Source: Channallabes apus
Lineage: Eukaryota > Chordata > Actinopteri > Siluriformes > Clariidae
DNA: 64,000 nt
Direction: 5' to 3'
Assembly: GCA_030522415.1 (NCBI GenBank)
Contig: CM060107.1
Span: forward strand, 1,380,347 to 1,444,346
This document shows, one piece after another, positions 11,001 to 25,600 of the stretch; within the stretch, counting starts at the first letter, position 1; each line of letters opens with the position of its first letter. The notes beneath the pieces were generated by a model. It searched no databases. It saw only the letters and a program-made list of their open reading frames with translations, and was not told the origin of the DNA. Both the position numbers and the translations under genes were made by a program.

Positions 11001-14000
11001 TAAAGATATTATTCCAGCTAAGTTTTTTTTTGTTATTAATTCCGGAGGACAAACTTGCAAATATCCGGTCTACCTCCGACAGGAGCACCTCCAATTCACA
11101 TTCTGTGAAGTTTCTCTTCTTGCTTGCTTTTGCCATTGCGTTTTCGTTTGGTTTTGCCAAAGTATATACAGAAAATATGATCATATTACCCCTATATTAT
11201 CATCCCTGCACTGGCTACCTGTTCAGTTTAGAATAAATTACAAAATAGTGTTACTTACATACAAAGCCTTAAATGGTTTAGCTCCCACATACCTAACCAG
11301 TCTTCTGATACGCTACAATCCACCACGCGCTTTAAGATCACAAAACTTCTGGTAGTTCCCAGAATTTCAAAATCTACAAAAGGGGACGGGACATTTTCAT
11401 ATTTAGCTCCAAAGCTTTGGAATAGGCTTCCAGACAGTGTTCGGGGAGCAGACACAATTTCCCAGTTTAAAAGTAGTAAGTTAAGCATTTCACTGCATTT
11501 CGTACTGTGTATGACTGTGTATGTGACAAATAAAAAATTTGAATTTGAAAAGTAGACTCAAGATGCATCTTTTTAATCTGGCATACATGTAACTCATCCC
11601 ATAACTCCATACTCCAGTACATCTATCCTGAATGGCAACTACGCTAATTCTCTCCATCTGTTCTGTATTTTTCTACCCATCCCGAGGCATCTGGAGATTG
11701 TGCCAGCTTCAGTAGACAAAGGCCAACCCTGTGAGGTTCCTGAGGCATCCAGAGAAGGACCAGCTCCAGCTGGATTCAGCTTTACGATGGTTGGAGCTAC
11801 ACATGCTGCTCCTGTGCTTCCAGTGATACAGACCTCATCTGCCCTCTGCACCTACTGATTCGTCCCTATGCTGAACTGGTCTTCATGTTTATTTAAAGAA
11901 CTTCTGTCATATTGAACTTTCACCTGCACAACACACATGATGTTATATCATTTCTATCTGTTATCACCCAGATGAGGCTGGGTTCCCTGTTGAGTCTGGT
12001 TCCTCTCAAGGTTTCTTCCTAATGCCATCTCAGGGAGTTTTTCCTTGCCACCGTCGCCATCACCCTTGGCTTGCTCATCAGAGACATTTCATTCATCATT
12101 CATTCATCTCATTATTATCTAGACACATTTTTCTCACACATATACACTTCCAATTATTTTCTTTTCTAAAAACATTCTTTCTTTTTTTGTAAATTTTCTT
12201 TCATTTTTGTGATGCTAGTAAAATAAACACTCTCGTGTTGATAACCCTGCATCTGCGTCTGATCTCACTGTGTGGAACATGACAGATGGACGAACCCCCC
12301 CAGACACAGCAGGGATTCCGCTGCCGGCAAGGGACAACGATGAGGTACATCCAGAAACAGCAACACGATGAGGTACTTCCAGAAACAGCAGCAAGAGATC
12401 GAAGGCCTAGCTCGAGCAGTAAGCGACCTGGTGCACTGCGTCAAGCACCTCGCCATCCTCGAGGCTTCATCTCCTCCGAGATCCGCCCCACCGGAGAGAT
12501 ATGCAGGTGATCCAGAGGGGTGTAAACTCTTCATCCTGGCCTGTGAGCTTTACCTGTCAGATTACCCTGACATGACGGACACCCAACGCATCCGCTTTGT
12601 AGTCCAACAGCTCACAGGTCTGGCCATGGATTGGGCAGCGGCCATATGGAGCGACGGCGGGGAGCTCACGTTCAGGTTTCAGAAATTTCTAGAGGCAATG
12701 AGGGCAGTGTTCGATCATCCAGACCAAGGGCACTCCGGGGAACAACGCCTCATGAAGCTGAGACAGGGGGGCCTCCCCGTGGCGGATTATGCCATTAAGT
12801 TCCGTGTTATGGCTGCGGAGAGTGGCTGGTGTGAGAGGAGCCTGCGGTTCCGGGATGGACTACAGCCAGAGATCCAGCTGGAACTGGCGTGCCAGGACAC
12901 CGGTCTCTCGCTGGATGAGACCATCAGCCTGGCCATCAAGCTCGACCAGCATCTCCGCAGTCAGCTCCCACGATCATCCGCCAGGGTGGCACCATCACGC
13001 CCCATTGACTCACGCCGACAGCCCCCTCGCGATTCCGGAGAAACTGCCCGGCCCGAGCCAATGGACGTGAGCACTTCCCGCCTCTCGGTCGCAGAACGGG
13101 TCTGTGTCTGTACTGCGGCGGAGAGAAACATCAGATCAAGGACTGCCCGTTGCTCAAAGTAACGTCGCATACACCGCCCCATACACATCATCCTTTTGTG
13201 TTAAAAGCCCAACTGCACTATAAGAAACATGTTTTGTCTGTCTTCCCCTTAGTAGATTCCGGGGGTGGCTGGGAACTTCATCTCCTCTACCTTCCTCGCT
13301 ACGAGCTCTAGTGTCGTATTTGATGTTTTCATAGTGACACGATCTATTTGGTTTATCTCAACTTGATTGAATCTAGTACATGTTAAGTTGTTGAATTTCA
13401 TGCAAATACAACATAATTTATTTATGTTAATCTTGGAAACATGAAATTATTATGTACAAAACACATATTACATTTTAATACATGTAACAAGTAGCCAAAT
13501 TAATTTTTTTCAGTGTGCCTGCTACAGTGAGTCATGAAACCAGCGCCTGTACTGGGGCTGGAGATAATTGTATTCTCTCCATAGTACCTGTTAAAATAAA
13601 GTCCAAGAAAAGTGACAAGACAGTAGAAGTTTATGCTTTCATGGTCCCAGGTAGTTCAGCTACTTTCTGTACGGAATCATTAGCAAGGCGATTAAATGTT
13701 CAAGGTAGAAAAGTTGACATAACGTTAAGTACCATGAAACAAGTAGAAAGCTACGTGCTCACTGACTTGGAGGTTAGTGGTCTGGAAGAAAACACCTTTG
13801 TTGAACTTTGCAAAGTGTGTACACAAAAGGGCATCCCAGTCTCAGTGGAAAACATTTCACAACAGCACGACATTGATAAGTGGCCATACCTCAGTGAAGT
13901 AGAATTGCCACACAGATCGATGCTGGAATTGAAATTCTCATAGGCAATAAAGAGTATAAGCTGCTAGAATCATGGCAAGTAATTAACAGCAGGCACAAAG

Positions 14001-17000
14001 GGCCATATGCAGTAAAGACTGCTCTTGGATGGACTTTAAATGGACCTCTTCAAGAATCCATCAAGGAAGGCATATATGACAACAAGCAGGTGAGTACTAC
14101 AGTCAACAGAACTTCCACTGAAAGCATGGAACAAATGCTGATACAACTGTCACAAGAGGACTATCAGTTTTTAGACTAACTCTAAAACAGTAACTCTAAA
14201 AAATCTAACTCTCTGCAGTTTACCGACAATCACTTCTACATCGGTCTTCCATTTAAGAAAGCAGCTATTCAAATGCCCAATAACCGAAGTGCAGCCATGC
14301 AGCGCGCAATAAACCTCAAAAGGAAATTCAAGAACAACCGCTCCTTTCACGAGGAGTATACAAACTTCATGAATGATATGCTCGAAATGGGTCATGCAGT
14401 TAAGGTCCCCACACCTCACTTAAGTCCACAAGATGGTCAGGTGTGGTATATACCTCACCATGGTGTATATCATCCTCAGAAGAAAAAGCTGAGAGTGGTT
14501 TTTGACTGTGCTGCCAGCTATCAGGGAGTATCACTGAATAGCGAGCTCGTATAAGGACCAGACCTGACGAATCCACTCATTGGAGTGCTTACACGCTTCA
14601 GACAAGAGGAAGTTGCTATGATGGCAGATGTGGAAGCCATGTACTATCAGGTGAGAGTTCCGGAAAAGGACACAGATTTGCTGCACTTCCTATGGTGGCC
14701 GAATGGAGACGTAAATCAAGACTTAGTCGAATACAAGATGGTCGTTCATCTGTTCGGTGCAAAATCATCTCCAAGCGTTGCTAACTTCGCCCTCAGAAAA
14801 ACAGCAGAAGAAAACCGCAGCAATGCACCTGTTGAAGCAGTCAATATAGTACTTAAGAACTTTTACGTAGATGACTGTTTGAAGTCTGTTTCGAGCCATG
14901 ATCAAGCAGTTGCTCTATACAACAATCTCACCAGCCTTTGTGCAAGTGGAGGGTTCAACCCAGGGCTGGACTGGGACCAAAAAATGGCCCTGGCATTTTT
15001 GGCCATAGCGGCCCACCATGATTATTTATGCTGAGGCATATGACACATCAAAGGATATATGCGCTCACCGTTTTGTTTCAAACATTAAACCACAGTAACC
15101 TGCATGGAAGCAAATAACCTTGGTAAAAAATTATTCTTAATTATTATTATTGTTATTATACAGTCTTTTATAAAACACAACCACACACACACACACACAC
15201 ATGTGAGTGACCTCCAGCCTAGCAAGGATGAAGTTTACTATTAAATGTTTTTAAGTCTGACTGCAATAATTTGAGCATTTGCACAGTGTTAGCCTACAAA
15301 CCGGATTCCAAAAAAGTTGGGACACTAAACAAATTGTGAATAAAAACTGAATGCAATGATTTGGAGATGGCAAATGTCAATATTTTATTCAGAATAGAAC
15401 ATAAATCACGGAACAAAAGGTTAAACTGAGAAAATGTATCATTTTAAAGGAAAAATATGGTGAATCAAAATGTCATGTTGTCAACAAATCCCAAAAAAGT
15501 TGGGACAAGGCCATTTTCACCACTGTGTGGCATCTCCCCTTCTTCTTACAACACTCAACAGACGTCTGGGGACCGAGGAGACCAGTTTCTCAAGTTTAGA
15601 AATAGGAATGCTCTCCCATTCTTGTCTAATACAGGCCTCTAACTGTTCAATCGTCTTGGGCCTTCTTCGTCGCACCTTCCTCTTTATGATGCGCCAAATG
15701 TTCTCTATAGGGGAAAGATCTGGACTGCAGACTGGCCATTTCAGTACCCGGATCCTTCTCCTACGCAGCCATGATGTTGTGATTAATGCAGAATGTGGTC
15801 TGGCATTATCTTGTTGAAAAATGCAGGGTCTTCCCTGAAAGAGATGACTAGATGTTGTTCTAGAACCTGAATATATTTTTCTGCATTGATGGTGCCTTTC
15901 CAGACATTTAAGCTGCCCATGCCACACGCACTCATGCAACCCCATACCATCAGAGATGCAGGCTTCTGAACTGAGCGTTGATAACAACTTGGGTTGTCCT
16001 TGTCCTCTTTGGTCCGGATGACATGGCGTCCCACATTTCCAACAAGAACTTCGAATCGTGACTCGTCTGACCACAGAACAGTCTTCCATTTTGCCACACT
16101 CCATTTTAAATGATCCCTGGCCCAATGAAAACGCCTGTGCTTGTGGATCTTGCTTAGAAATGGCTTCTTCTTTGCACTGTAGAGTTTCAGCTGGCAATGG
16201 CGGATGGCACGGTGGATTGTGTTCACTGACAATGGTTTCTGGAAGTATTCCTGAGCCCATTCTGTGATTTCCTTTACAGTAGCATTCCTGTTTGTGGTGC
16301 AGTGTCGTTTAAGGGCCCGGAGATCACGGGCATCCAGTATGGTTTTACGCCCTTGACCCTTACGCACAGAGATTGTTCCAGATTCCCTGAATCTTTGAAT
16401 GATATTATGCACAGTTGATGATGATAACTGCAAAGTTTTTGCAATTTTTCGCTGAGTAACACCTTTCTGATATTGCTCCACTATCTTTCTGCGCAACATT
16501 GTGGGAATTGGTGATCCTCTACCCATCTTGGCTTCTGAGAGACACTGCCACTCTAATAAGCTCTTTTTATACCCAATCATGTTGCCAATTAACCTAATTA
16601 CTGTTAATTGGTCTTCCAGCTTTTAGTTATGCCCAAATTTACTTTTTCCAGCCTCTTATTGCTACTTGTCCCAACTTTTTGGGGATTTGTTGACATCGTG
16701 AAATTTGGAATCAACATATTTTTCCTTTAAAATTATAAATTTTCTCGGATTAAACTTTTGATCTGTCATCTATGTTCTATTCTGAATAAAATATTGACAT
16801 TTCCCATTTCCACATCATTGCATTCAGTTTTTATTCACAATTTGTTTAGTGTCCCAACTTTTTTGGAATTCGGTTTGTACAAATCCTCCAGATAGCTTAC
16901 TATTTAGTGAAGATGTAGGCTACACTTAACATTGTCATTGTTAATTCCATGGGCTATCATCATTCTGCGTGTGTGTAGGCTTACGTGTGTCTACCTAGAG

Positions 17001-20000
17001 ATCCGATAGTTAGCCATGTCATTTATATAGCTCTGGGGGTTTATTTGTTGTACTGCGTGAAAATTGACAACAATTTCAATCAATCGTGACAGACGTAAGA
17101 CCACTCGTTAATTTGATGTGGATGGCAATGGAGCCCAGCCTAATTGGCAGACGGTTCAGTTGGGAGTAGCAGCTAGGTAGGCTAGTGGTGCAGGTTGTCA
17201 ACAAACACTCAAATGCACGAGTGACACACACACACACACACACACACACACCACAAAAAAAAACCTCTGTCTTCCCTACATAAATGTCCCTCCCTTCACT
17301 CTGCCAACATTTCGGCTACTTCTTACTGGACTCTATTAGCTATTCTGAAGCCTTCCACAATCTGTCCCTGCTGGGTCACGTCTCTCATCACCTCCTCCTC
17401 CTCCTCCGAATCAATTTTAATAGCTACTCCTTCTTCATCTGTGTAACTAACGTTGACGTTACTCTGTTGTACACTCCCATGTGCCACTCCGGCAGCCTGA
17501 GCACTCTGGACTGCCTCTGCACTAGATGTTAAGATGTTGATGGCCCTAAATGTGATTTTCGCACACGTTTGCTGCTTCCACTTATAGGTTTTTGCGTCTT
17601 TTTTCCCACAGCTGCTCTGCACCCCATTGCTCTTTTCTCTCTTTTCCTGGTTTATCCATTTTTATAGACGGACTCATCTGAAAGTCCGGTCAAACTCTAA
17701 ATAGCAGACTTTGTCAAGGGGAGATGAGGGCTGGCCAGGAGGGAGGCAGGGCGTGGCCTGAGATTTAATTGGACTAGTTCAATGTCCTTTGAGACAGTCA
17801 ACCAATGGGCCGCGATTCGTGTGTCAGATACTCTACCGTTGCGGTAATAAATAAATTGGCCTAATAAACTTAAAAATTTTTTTTTAATTATGACTGACAC
17901 CCCCTGCCCAAAAATGTGCGTCGGCCCACCGGACATTGCCCGGTATGCCCTATGGTCAGTTCAGGCCTCGTTCAACCTCACCAAGCGGGCAAGTAATAGT
18001 CGTGCCTTACTGACTTTTATTCCTGAGAGTGAAAGAATCAAAGACAAGAGAGACTTAGATTTGAGTAAAGATGCACTTCCTGTCGAGAGAGCTCTAGGGG
18101 TGTTGTGGTGCATCAATTCATTCATTCATTCATTCATTTTCTATACCGCTTAATCCTGTGTTCAGGGTCGCGGGGGACCTGGAGCCTATCCCAGGAGACT
18201 TCGGGCACTAGGCGTGGTACACCCTGGACAGGGTGCCAATCCATCGCAGGGCATGCATCAATTCAGACATGTTCAAATTTAAGATTAGTTTAAAGGAACG
18301 ACCTGTGACTAGACGGGGAATCTTGTCAATCACTAGTTCAATCTACGACCCCTTGGGTTTCCTCGCACTTGTTATACTGCCAGATAAGATTCTAATGCAG
18401 AAGTTGTGCAAAGAAAAACTCGCATGTGATGACGACATTCCCGAACAGTTTGTAAAAAGATTGAAAACCTGGCTACAAGAGTTGCACCAACTGTCCGAGT
18501 TCAGTGTAGCAAGATGCATAAAACCAGCTACAGTAACTTTGTCACAACTATGGCACAGGTTCATCAATTTTCAGATGCAAGTGAGTTGGGATATGGAGTT
18601 GTCATACCTCAAGTTGGTAAATGCTGATGGACTCACACATTGTGCCTTCATGATGGGGAACTCTCGCATAGCACCCCTGAAACAAACGACTATTCCTCAA
18701 ATGGAATTGACTGCAACCGTAGTTGCCGTGAACAATGACAAAATGTTGAAAGGTCAACTGGAAATAAAATTGCTGGACTCTATGTTTTGGACTGACAGTA
18801 CAACTGTTCTGAGATATATTGACAATGAAAAACTTATTTTAAAACCTTCGTCGCTAACAGAATTGCCATCATAAAAGAGTCAACCAAGACACAGCAGTGG
18901 AGGTATGTCAACACTTCAAAAAACCAGCTGATTCTGCATCAGGGGAGTATCCTGTGAAAAATTCATGGAAAAATGTCAACTGGATCTATGGTCCCTCCTT
19001 TCTCAAAGAACCAGAGTGTAAATGGTTCATTCATGACATGTTGATAAAAGAGGATGACAATGAGATCAAACATTCAGCTTCAGTGAATATCGTGAGTACT
19101 ACAGAGAGCACAGATGCCGTGAGCAAACTGATCAATTACCACTCTGACTGGTACAAGTTTAAAAGATCCGTTGCCTGGATTCTTCGTATCAAGGACATGC
19201 TCAAACAGAGAACAAAAAAGGTAAAAAAAAAACGTGTAGATGAACCAGTGACAGAAAACCACAAGTCTCTGACAATTCAGGACTTAACAAGTGCAGAAAA
19301 CGAAATAATTAAGTTCATCCAAAGCCAAAAATTCAAGGAAGAAATTTCCATGTTGCAAAGGGGTGATGCATCTGTAAAAAGGAACAGTTGCCTCTCCAAA
19401 CTGGACCCAGTACTGCAGGATGGAGTGCTGAGAGTTGGAGGACGTCTCGGTAGGTCTGCAATGCCTGAGCACGTAAAACACCCAGTCGTTATACCTAAAG
19501 ATTCACATATCACAACTTTAATTTTAAGAGACATTCATGAAAAGGTTGGGCATTGTGGAAGGATTTATATGCTTTCAGAATTGCGGCAGAAATACTGGAT
19601 CCCAACCGCTAACTCCCTTGTGAGAAAGTTTCTCTCCAGTTGTGTGACATGTAGAAAGATTAGAGCAAAAACAGGTGAACAAAAAATGTCACAACTGCCA
19701 TGTGACAGAAGAACACCAGATCACCCACCCTTCACTAACATGGGAGTTGACTATTTGAGGTCAGACGAGGTAGAAGTAATGTTAAAATATATGGAGTATT
19801 ATTTACTTGTCTGACAACAAGAGCTGTACACATTGAAGTTGCCCAATCACTGGACACAGACTCCTGTGTGAATGCCATTCGACGCTTTGTGTGCAGGAGA
19901 GGCCAGGTGTCAATTATGAGACGCGACAACGGAACCAATTTCATAGGAGCTGAGATCAAATTGCGTAAAGTTATCCAACAGTGGAATCAGTCAAAAATTG

Positions 20001-22629
20001 AAAGCATCCTCATGCAAAAGGGGATACAGTGGATATTCAACCCACCTTCTGGGTCTCATTTCGGTGGAATATGGGAAAGGCAGATAAGATCAGTCAGAAA
20101 GATCCTGAGATCTGTACTGAAAGAACAAACACTAAACGATGAGAGCCTGCATACCTTTCTCTGTGAAGTGGAAGCTATAATGAATGACCGAACCCTTACC
20201 ACTGTTACAGACGATCCCACAGATCTGGAACCCCTGACATCCAACCACCTGCTGCTGATGAAAAAACAGCCAAACTTGCCTCCTGGACTTTTAAAAAAAG
20301 AGGACATCTATGCACATCGCAAGTGGAAGCAAATTCGGTATCTTGCTGACCTATTCTGGACGTGATGGGGGCGTTGTCATGTCTACCATGGGTACAGAGA
20401 ACGCAGACGCAGAGTTAGGCAGAAATAAGGATCTTGTTTATTTTTATAGTCCTTAACAATACTAACTGGTCACACTGTGAGATACTACTCCAGGCCGGGG
20501 TCTGCAGGCGGGCTAACTAAGTACAAAAAAACAAAAGAGACACTTGTCCGTGAACTTGAAACACGAGGAAGGTTTTCTGGGAAATCAGTCCCAGCTTAGC
20601 CGTAGAAGGCTCGAATCCGCCTCGCCTGCAGATACCACTCAGTCCTGGGTGAGAGAGAAAGAGAGACATATGGTGAAGGGACGACACAGAAGGGTGCACA
20701 ACAGTGAACAGACAAAGGGCTCTGGGCTCGGCTGGTATATATAGAGACACACAGGGGTAGACACAGGTGAACTTGATAATGAACTTATTGGGGAACTAGT
20801 ACACACGTAGACACACTAGGGGGAGACAAAGTGACGGCTCAGTAGTCCGGTGAGCCGGATCTTACTCCCCAGGGCTGAGGTGGCTCGGATGTGACAGGCG
20901 TGAATACTTGCCCTTGCTTCAGGAACGTCAAAAATGGCTTCAAGTGAGAAAAAACATTTTGATTGAAGATGTAGTTCTAATAATTGATGAGTCTTCTCCA
21001 AGAAATTCATGGGTCGTCGGACGAATCATGAAAGTGTTTCCCGACAAAAAAGGACTTGTGAGACGTGTGTTGGCTAAAACTAAGACCAACACTCTGGAAA
21101 GATCCATTGACAAGCTGTGCCTCATATGTGAAATGGACTGTTAATTATATCATAATTAGTTATGACTGTTTCTTTGGTATGCAAAATATAAACGTTGAGA
21201 CAAATGACATACACTTAAAAGATTTAAAAAGGTTAAAAAGGTTTAATTTCATGTCTTTATCAAAACACAAAAAATTTAATTGTGAGTCTCCCTGCCTATC
21301 AATTAGGGAAATGTAAGAGTCATATTTTTTATGTTATAACTCTGTTGTTGTGTTATTTTTATTTTATTAGTTAAGCACTAAGCATTAAGTCTACTAGCTA
21401 AGCATTAAGTTTGTTAGTTAAGCATTTATTTATGGCAATCGTATGTTGGTCTGTGACTTAATTCCGCTATTGCACGTAGTTACATGACTACTGCACGGTA
21501 CAAAGTCAGTTATGATATGGAAGTTGTGGGGAACACAAGCTTTTGACCGTAATCCAAGATTGTGTTCTACAGATACAGCAAATAGGTTGTTGTAAACTTA
21601 AGAAAACCGTAATGAGATACAGCCAGGTTGTTGTAACCACAGTGGACTTACTCAAGACAACTGTACGAAGTGTTGAATCTTTGATGCTAAAAATAAAACA
21701 AGAGACAAAGAACTCCATGGACGTCCGTGTCGTGAGAACTTGTGGAATAACATGCCCGTATACGCATACAGACATGGCAGAAACGGACTACAACTCCCAA
21801 TGGACACCTTCCATGTCACCTGAATTCTAAGCACATCTGCAACCAATTACCTGGGTGCTTAAATAGGAAATGGAGGAACGTTGCGAAGTATACACTCCCG
21901 TGAGTTTTCTGGACATTACCAACATAATTTTTTTATGATTGCTTTTCAGTGTATGATCTGGTACTTCTGATACCATGAACTCTAGCAGGATGTGTTTCTG
22001 CTACTATAATCAACATATTTAGGATGATGAAACTGATTCACTTTTGTTGTATAAAAAATGACCAGTAACAGTTAGAACTACAACAAGCGGGGCAGGTTAG
22101 GTCAACATTTTATAAGAATCTTTAAGTTCATGCTACAGGCAACAAATTTGCCTGAACAATTCTAAATGGGGGCAATATTTCAAGATGGCAGTCACTGCAA
22201 CTAGTAAAAAAAATTTTTTTCACTTAAATGTTAAATTATTCAGGAAAAGTCCAATAAAAACTCTCAAAACATACCTGTTGATTATGAAAAATGCTATTAT
22301 ATACACATAAAGGTTACAATTGTAAAACAACTATAAGAAATGAACCAGCAGAACTAAGAAATTTATAGAATTTTCCAATTATTTTGATTACTTCACGACA
22401 AAAGAATGTTCAGGCATAATTATTGATCTGGATGGATGCACATAAACTCATTGTGTTCAGGATTTGCTAATACATATCAACAACTTAACACTTAAAAAAA
22501 TATTTTTTTTCATTTCATTTTCTATACCGCTTTATCCTGTATTTAGGGTCGCGGGGACCTGGAGCCTATCCCAGGAGACTCTGGGCACAAGGCAGGGTAC
22601 ACCCTGGACAGCGTGCCAATCCATCGCAG

Positions 22630-22670
<41 letters not shown>

Positions 22671-25600
22671 ACACTCATTCACACACTATGGTCAATTTTT
22701 GTACCACCCCCAATTGGCAGGACTATATTGTTGCATTCGCATACAACTGCCGGGCCCCAAACACATGCTGCGTGATAATATATCCAGCCGTGCCTTGTCA
22801 ACTCCTTCCACAGTACTATTCTTACTATTCATACATCATAATCACAAACTGCTCTAGAGTGCTCATATCTTCATCATCAATAAGTGGTGGGTACTGACTG
22901 AGTTTTGTGAAGACAGGGGAGACCTGAGGACAAACCATTCATGTTTGCCATGCTGACTTTTTTCCTTTGCTTTTGAATGCAGATACATCACAACCAGTGA
23001 ATGCATAAAAAAAACATGCCACTTGGTTTTTCGTTATACCTGATACAACGTCATGAACAGGCAACCACTGCATTGCCTTACCTTGCCCGGATTCAAGCTA
23101 TAATCTTTGCAAACACATTTCCTGCAGCAAGGAAAATGTTGAAATGTCAATTGCAGGAATATCACTGTCACAAGCTTTAATTAGGAGAGATGTGTTCTGC
23201 TGCTTAGTGACATGCATAGCATGCATTGCAGACTGTCAACCCACGGAAGGCAGCTGGACCAGACAGCATCTCAGGGCACGTGCTGAAGGAATGTGCAGAC
23301 CAACTGGCTAGAGTCTTCACCAGGATATTTAACCAGTCTCTGTCCCAGTCCACTCTGCCACTCTGCCTGAAATCTTCTATCATAGTGCCTCTGGCCAAGA
23401 AACAGACCATCACAAGTCTTAATGACTACAGACCAGTTGCACTGACTCCCGTGGTTATGAAGTCCTTTGAAAAGCTAGTCACAAACCACATCATGTCATT
23501 CATTCCTCCTATGTTTGACCCGCACCAGTTTGCCTACAGAGCAAACAGGTCTACTGAAGACGCTGTGACTACTGTTCTCCATACTGTTTTGACCCACCTG
23601 GAGCAGCAGGGAAGCTATGCACGGCTGCTCTTCCTAGACTTCAGCTCTGTGTTTAATACTATCCTCCCCCACACACTGGTGACCAAACTGTCAGACATAG
23701 GATTTCCACAATCCACTTGTTGTTGGATTAAGGACTTCCTGAGTGACCGCACTCAGAGGGTTAGAGTGGGCTCCTACTACTCCACACCCATCAGTCTGAG
23801 CACTGGCTCTCCACAGGGCTGTGTGCTGAGCCCCCTGCTCTATACCCTCTACACCAGACATGGGCATACTATGGCCCGCGGGCCATATACGGCCTGTTAG
23901 TCTTTTTAATCCGGCCCGCCAAACATCTCCCAGTTATATCAAAATATAAAATTAATAATATCGTTACCGGCAAACCTTGTTCATTTACTTTCCCCTGTAA
24001 TGCCTACATTTCACCAATAGATGGCGCGCTTGAGCATTTGCCCCCTCTTCTTCGCGGTTAAGCTTTTCCCAGAAGAAGCACTCTCCTTCTCGGTTCCCGC
24101 GGTAAAGCTTTCCCCCTTCTAAAAACAAACATGAGTTTATCAAAGAAAAGAAAAGTCGACAGTGAGTGCCGAGTGTTTAACACAGAATGGACAACAAAAT
24201 ATTTTTTCAAAGAAGTCCGATCAAAGGCTGTATGCTTGATATGCCAAGAAAGTGTTGCGGTTTTTAAGGAGTATAATATTAGCCGGCACTTTGCTACGAA
24301 GCATGCCAATTACGCCAGCAAGCTGTCGGCGCAAGAACGGGCAGCTACGGCTGAGAGGTTTGCAGCCAATTTACTGACCCAGCAAAATTTTTTTCACCGA
24401 CAAACTGCGCTTCAGGAGTCAACTACCAAGGCAAGCTTTTTACTGGCATTCAAATTAGCAGAAGCTAGCAAGCCTTTTTCCGAAGGTGAGTTTTTGAAAG
24501 ACTGCATGGTTGAGACTGCAGGTGTTCTGTGTCCGGAAAGTCAAGGCAAGTTTGAAAAAATCAGTTTGTCACGTCGGACTGTGACTCGCCGTGTGGAACT
24601 AATTGATGAACATATAGCTAGCCAGCTAAACAAAAAGGCAGAGTTCTTTCAGTTATATTCACTTGCACTGGATGAAAGTAATGATATCAAAGCTCCTAAT
24701 TTTTATCCGAGGAATAAATGACAGCTTTGAGATAACGGAGGAGTTTTTGACCATGGAGTCCCTGAAGGGAACAACGCGGGGAGAGGATTTGTATGACAAG
24801 GTGTCTGTTGCCATCGAGAAACATAAACTACTTTGGAGTAAACTTGCCAATGTCACGACGGATGGATCACCAAATTTAACAGGAAAAAACGTTGGGCTGC
24901 TGAAACGAATCCAGGATAAAGTAAAAGAGGAAAACCCTGAACAGGATGTTATTTTCCTTCACTGTATCATCCATCAGGAATCACTTTGCAAGTCTGTATT
25001 GCAGCTTAACCATGTTGTGAATCCAGTCGTAAAACTTGTGAACTTTATACACGCAAGGGGACTCCAGCATCGTCAGTTCATCACGTTCCTGGAGGAAATT
25101 GATACGGATCATCAGGACTTACTTTACCACTCTCGTGTCCGGTGGTTAAGTTTGGGCAAAGTGTTTCAACGCATGTGGGACCTGAAAGAGGAGATCGGCG
25201 CATTTTTAGAGTTCAATGAGAAATCTGACGAATTTCCTGAGCTACGAGACCCGAACTGGCTTTGTGATTTTGCGTTTGCTGTGGACTTATTTTCACACTT
25301 GAATGAGCTGAATGTGAAACTGCAGGGGAAAGATCAGTTTGTGCACGACATGTACAAACATGTTACAGCGTTCAAATCTAAGCTCGTTTTATTCTCCAGA
25401 CAAGTTGCGAATGCATCCTTCACTCATTTCGCCACACTTGACACTCAGAAAGAGGCGACACGATATGCAAAGAAATACAGCAAATCACTGGATGACCTGC
25501 ACAAAGAATTCAGTCGCCGGTTCTCTGATTTTGAAAACATTGAAAAGTCACTTCAGCTCGTGTCTTGTCCCTTCTCACAAGACCCTGAAACAGTACCACA

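Larger units (their letters stand above)
14961..17969. mobile_element. hAT-like DNA transposon (about 3.0 kb) in the BEL reverse transcriptase
   Basis: The left end is CAGGGCTGGACTGGGACC; the right end reads, on the opposite strand, GAGGCCTGAACTGACCATAG. The target GTTCAACC is duplicated at 14953-14960 and 17970-17977 (8 bp, the hAT/Zisupton length). Inside, the minus strand around 17323-17660 carries an N-terminal transposase-like frame ([18 protein letters not shown]), but no full transposase. A Tc1-like element fills 15297-16877. The rest (15035-15296 and 16880-17280) is non-coding with two CA runs. Confidence 0.8.
13515..21142 (+). mobile_element. BEL/Pao LTR retrotransposon pol region, interrupted by three insertions
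   Basis: The coding segments follow the BEL/Pao order: aspartic protease, reverse transcriptase with YVDD, RNase H, integrase zinc-binding and core domains, and the C-terminal integrase region. Three later insertions break it: a hAT at 14961-17969, a SINE piece at 18121-18253 and a solo LTR at 20375-20896. Each has a clean target duplication, so the pre-insertion order is unambiguous. There are also frame changes near 13920, 14170, 14555, 18870 and 19800 and a TGA at 20362-20364. LTRs and gag were not identified. Confidence 0.88.

Noticed and set aside
15470..15817. Plus-strand frames across the Tc1 copies (also 57853-58200)
   Set aside because: Antisense of the transposase coding region; the same shadow appears in both copies.
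17284..17622. Plus-strand leucine-rich frame and minus-strand acidic frame as a host gene
   Set aside because: They lie between the confirmed ends of the hAT-like element; the minus frame is better explained as the N-terminal remnant of its transposase.
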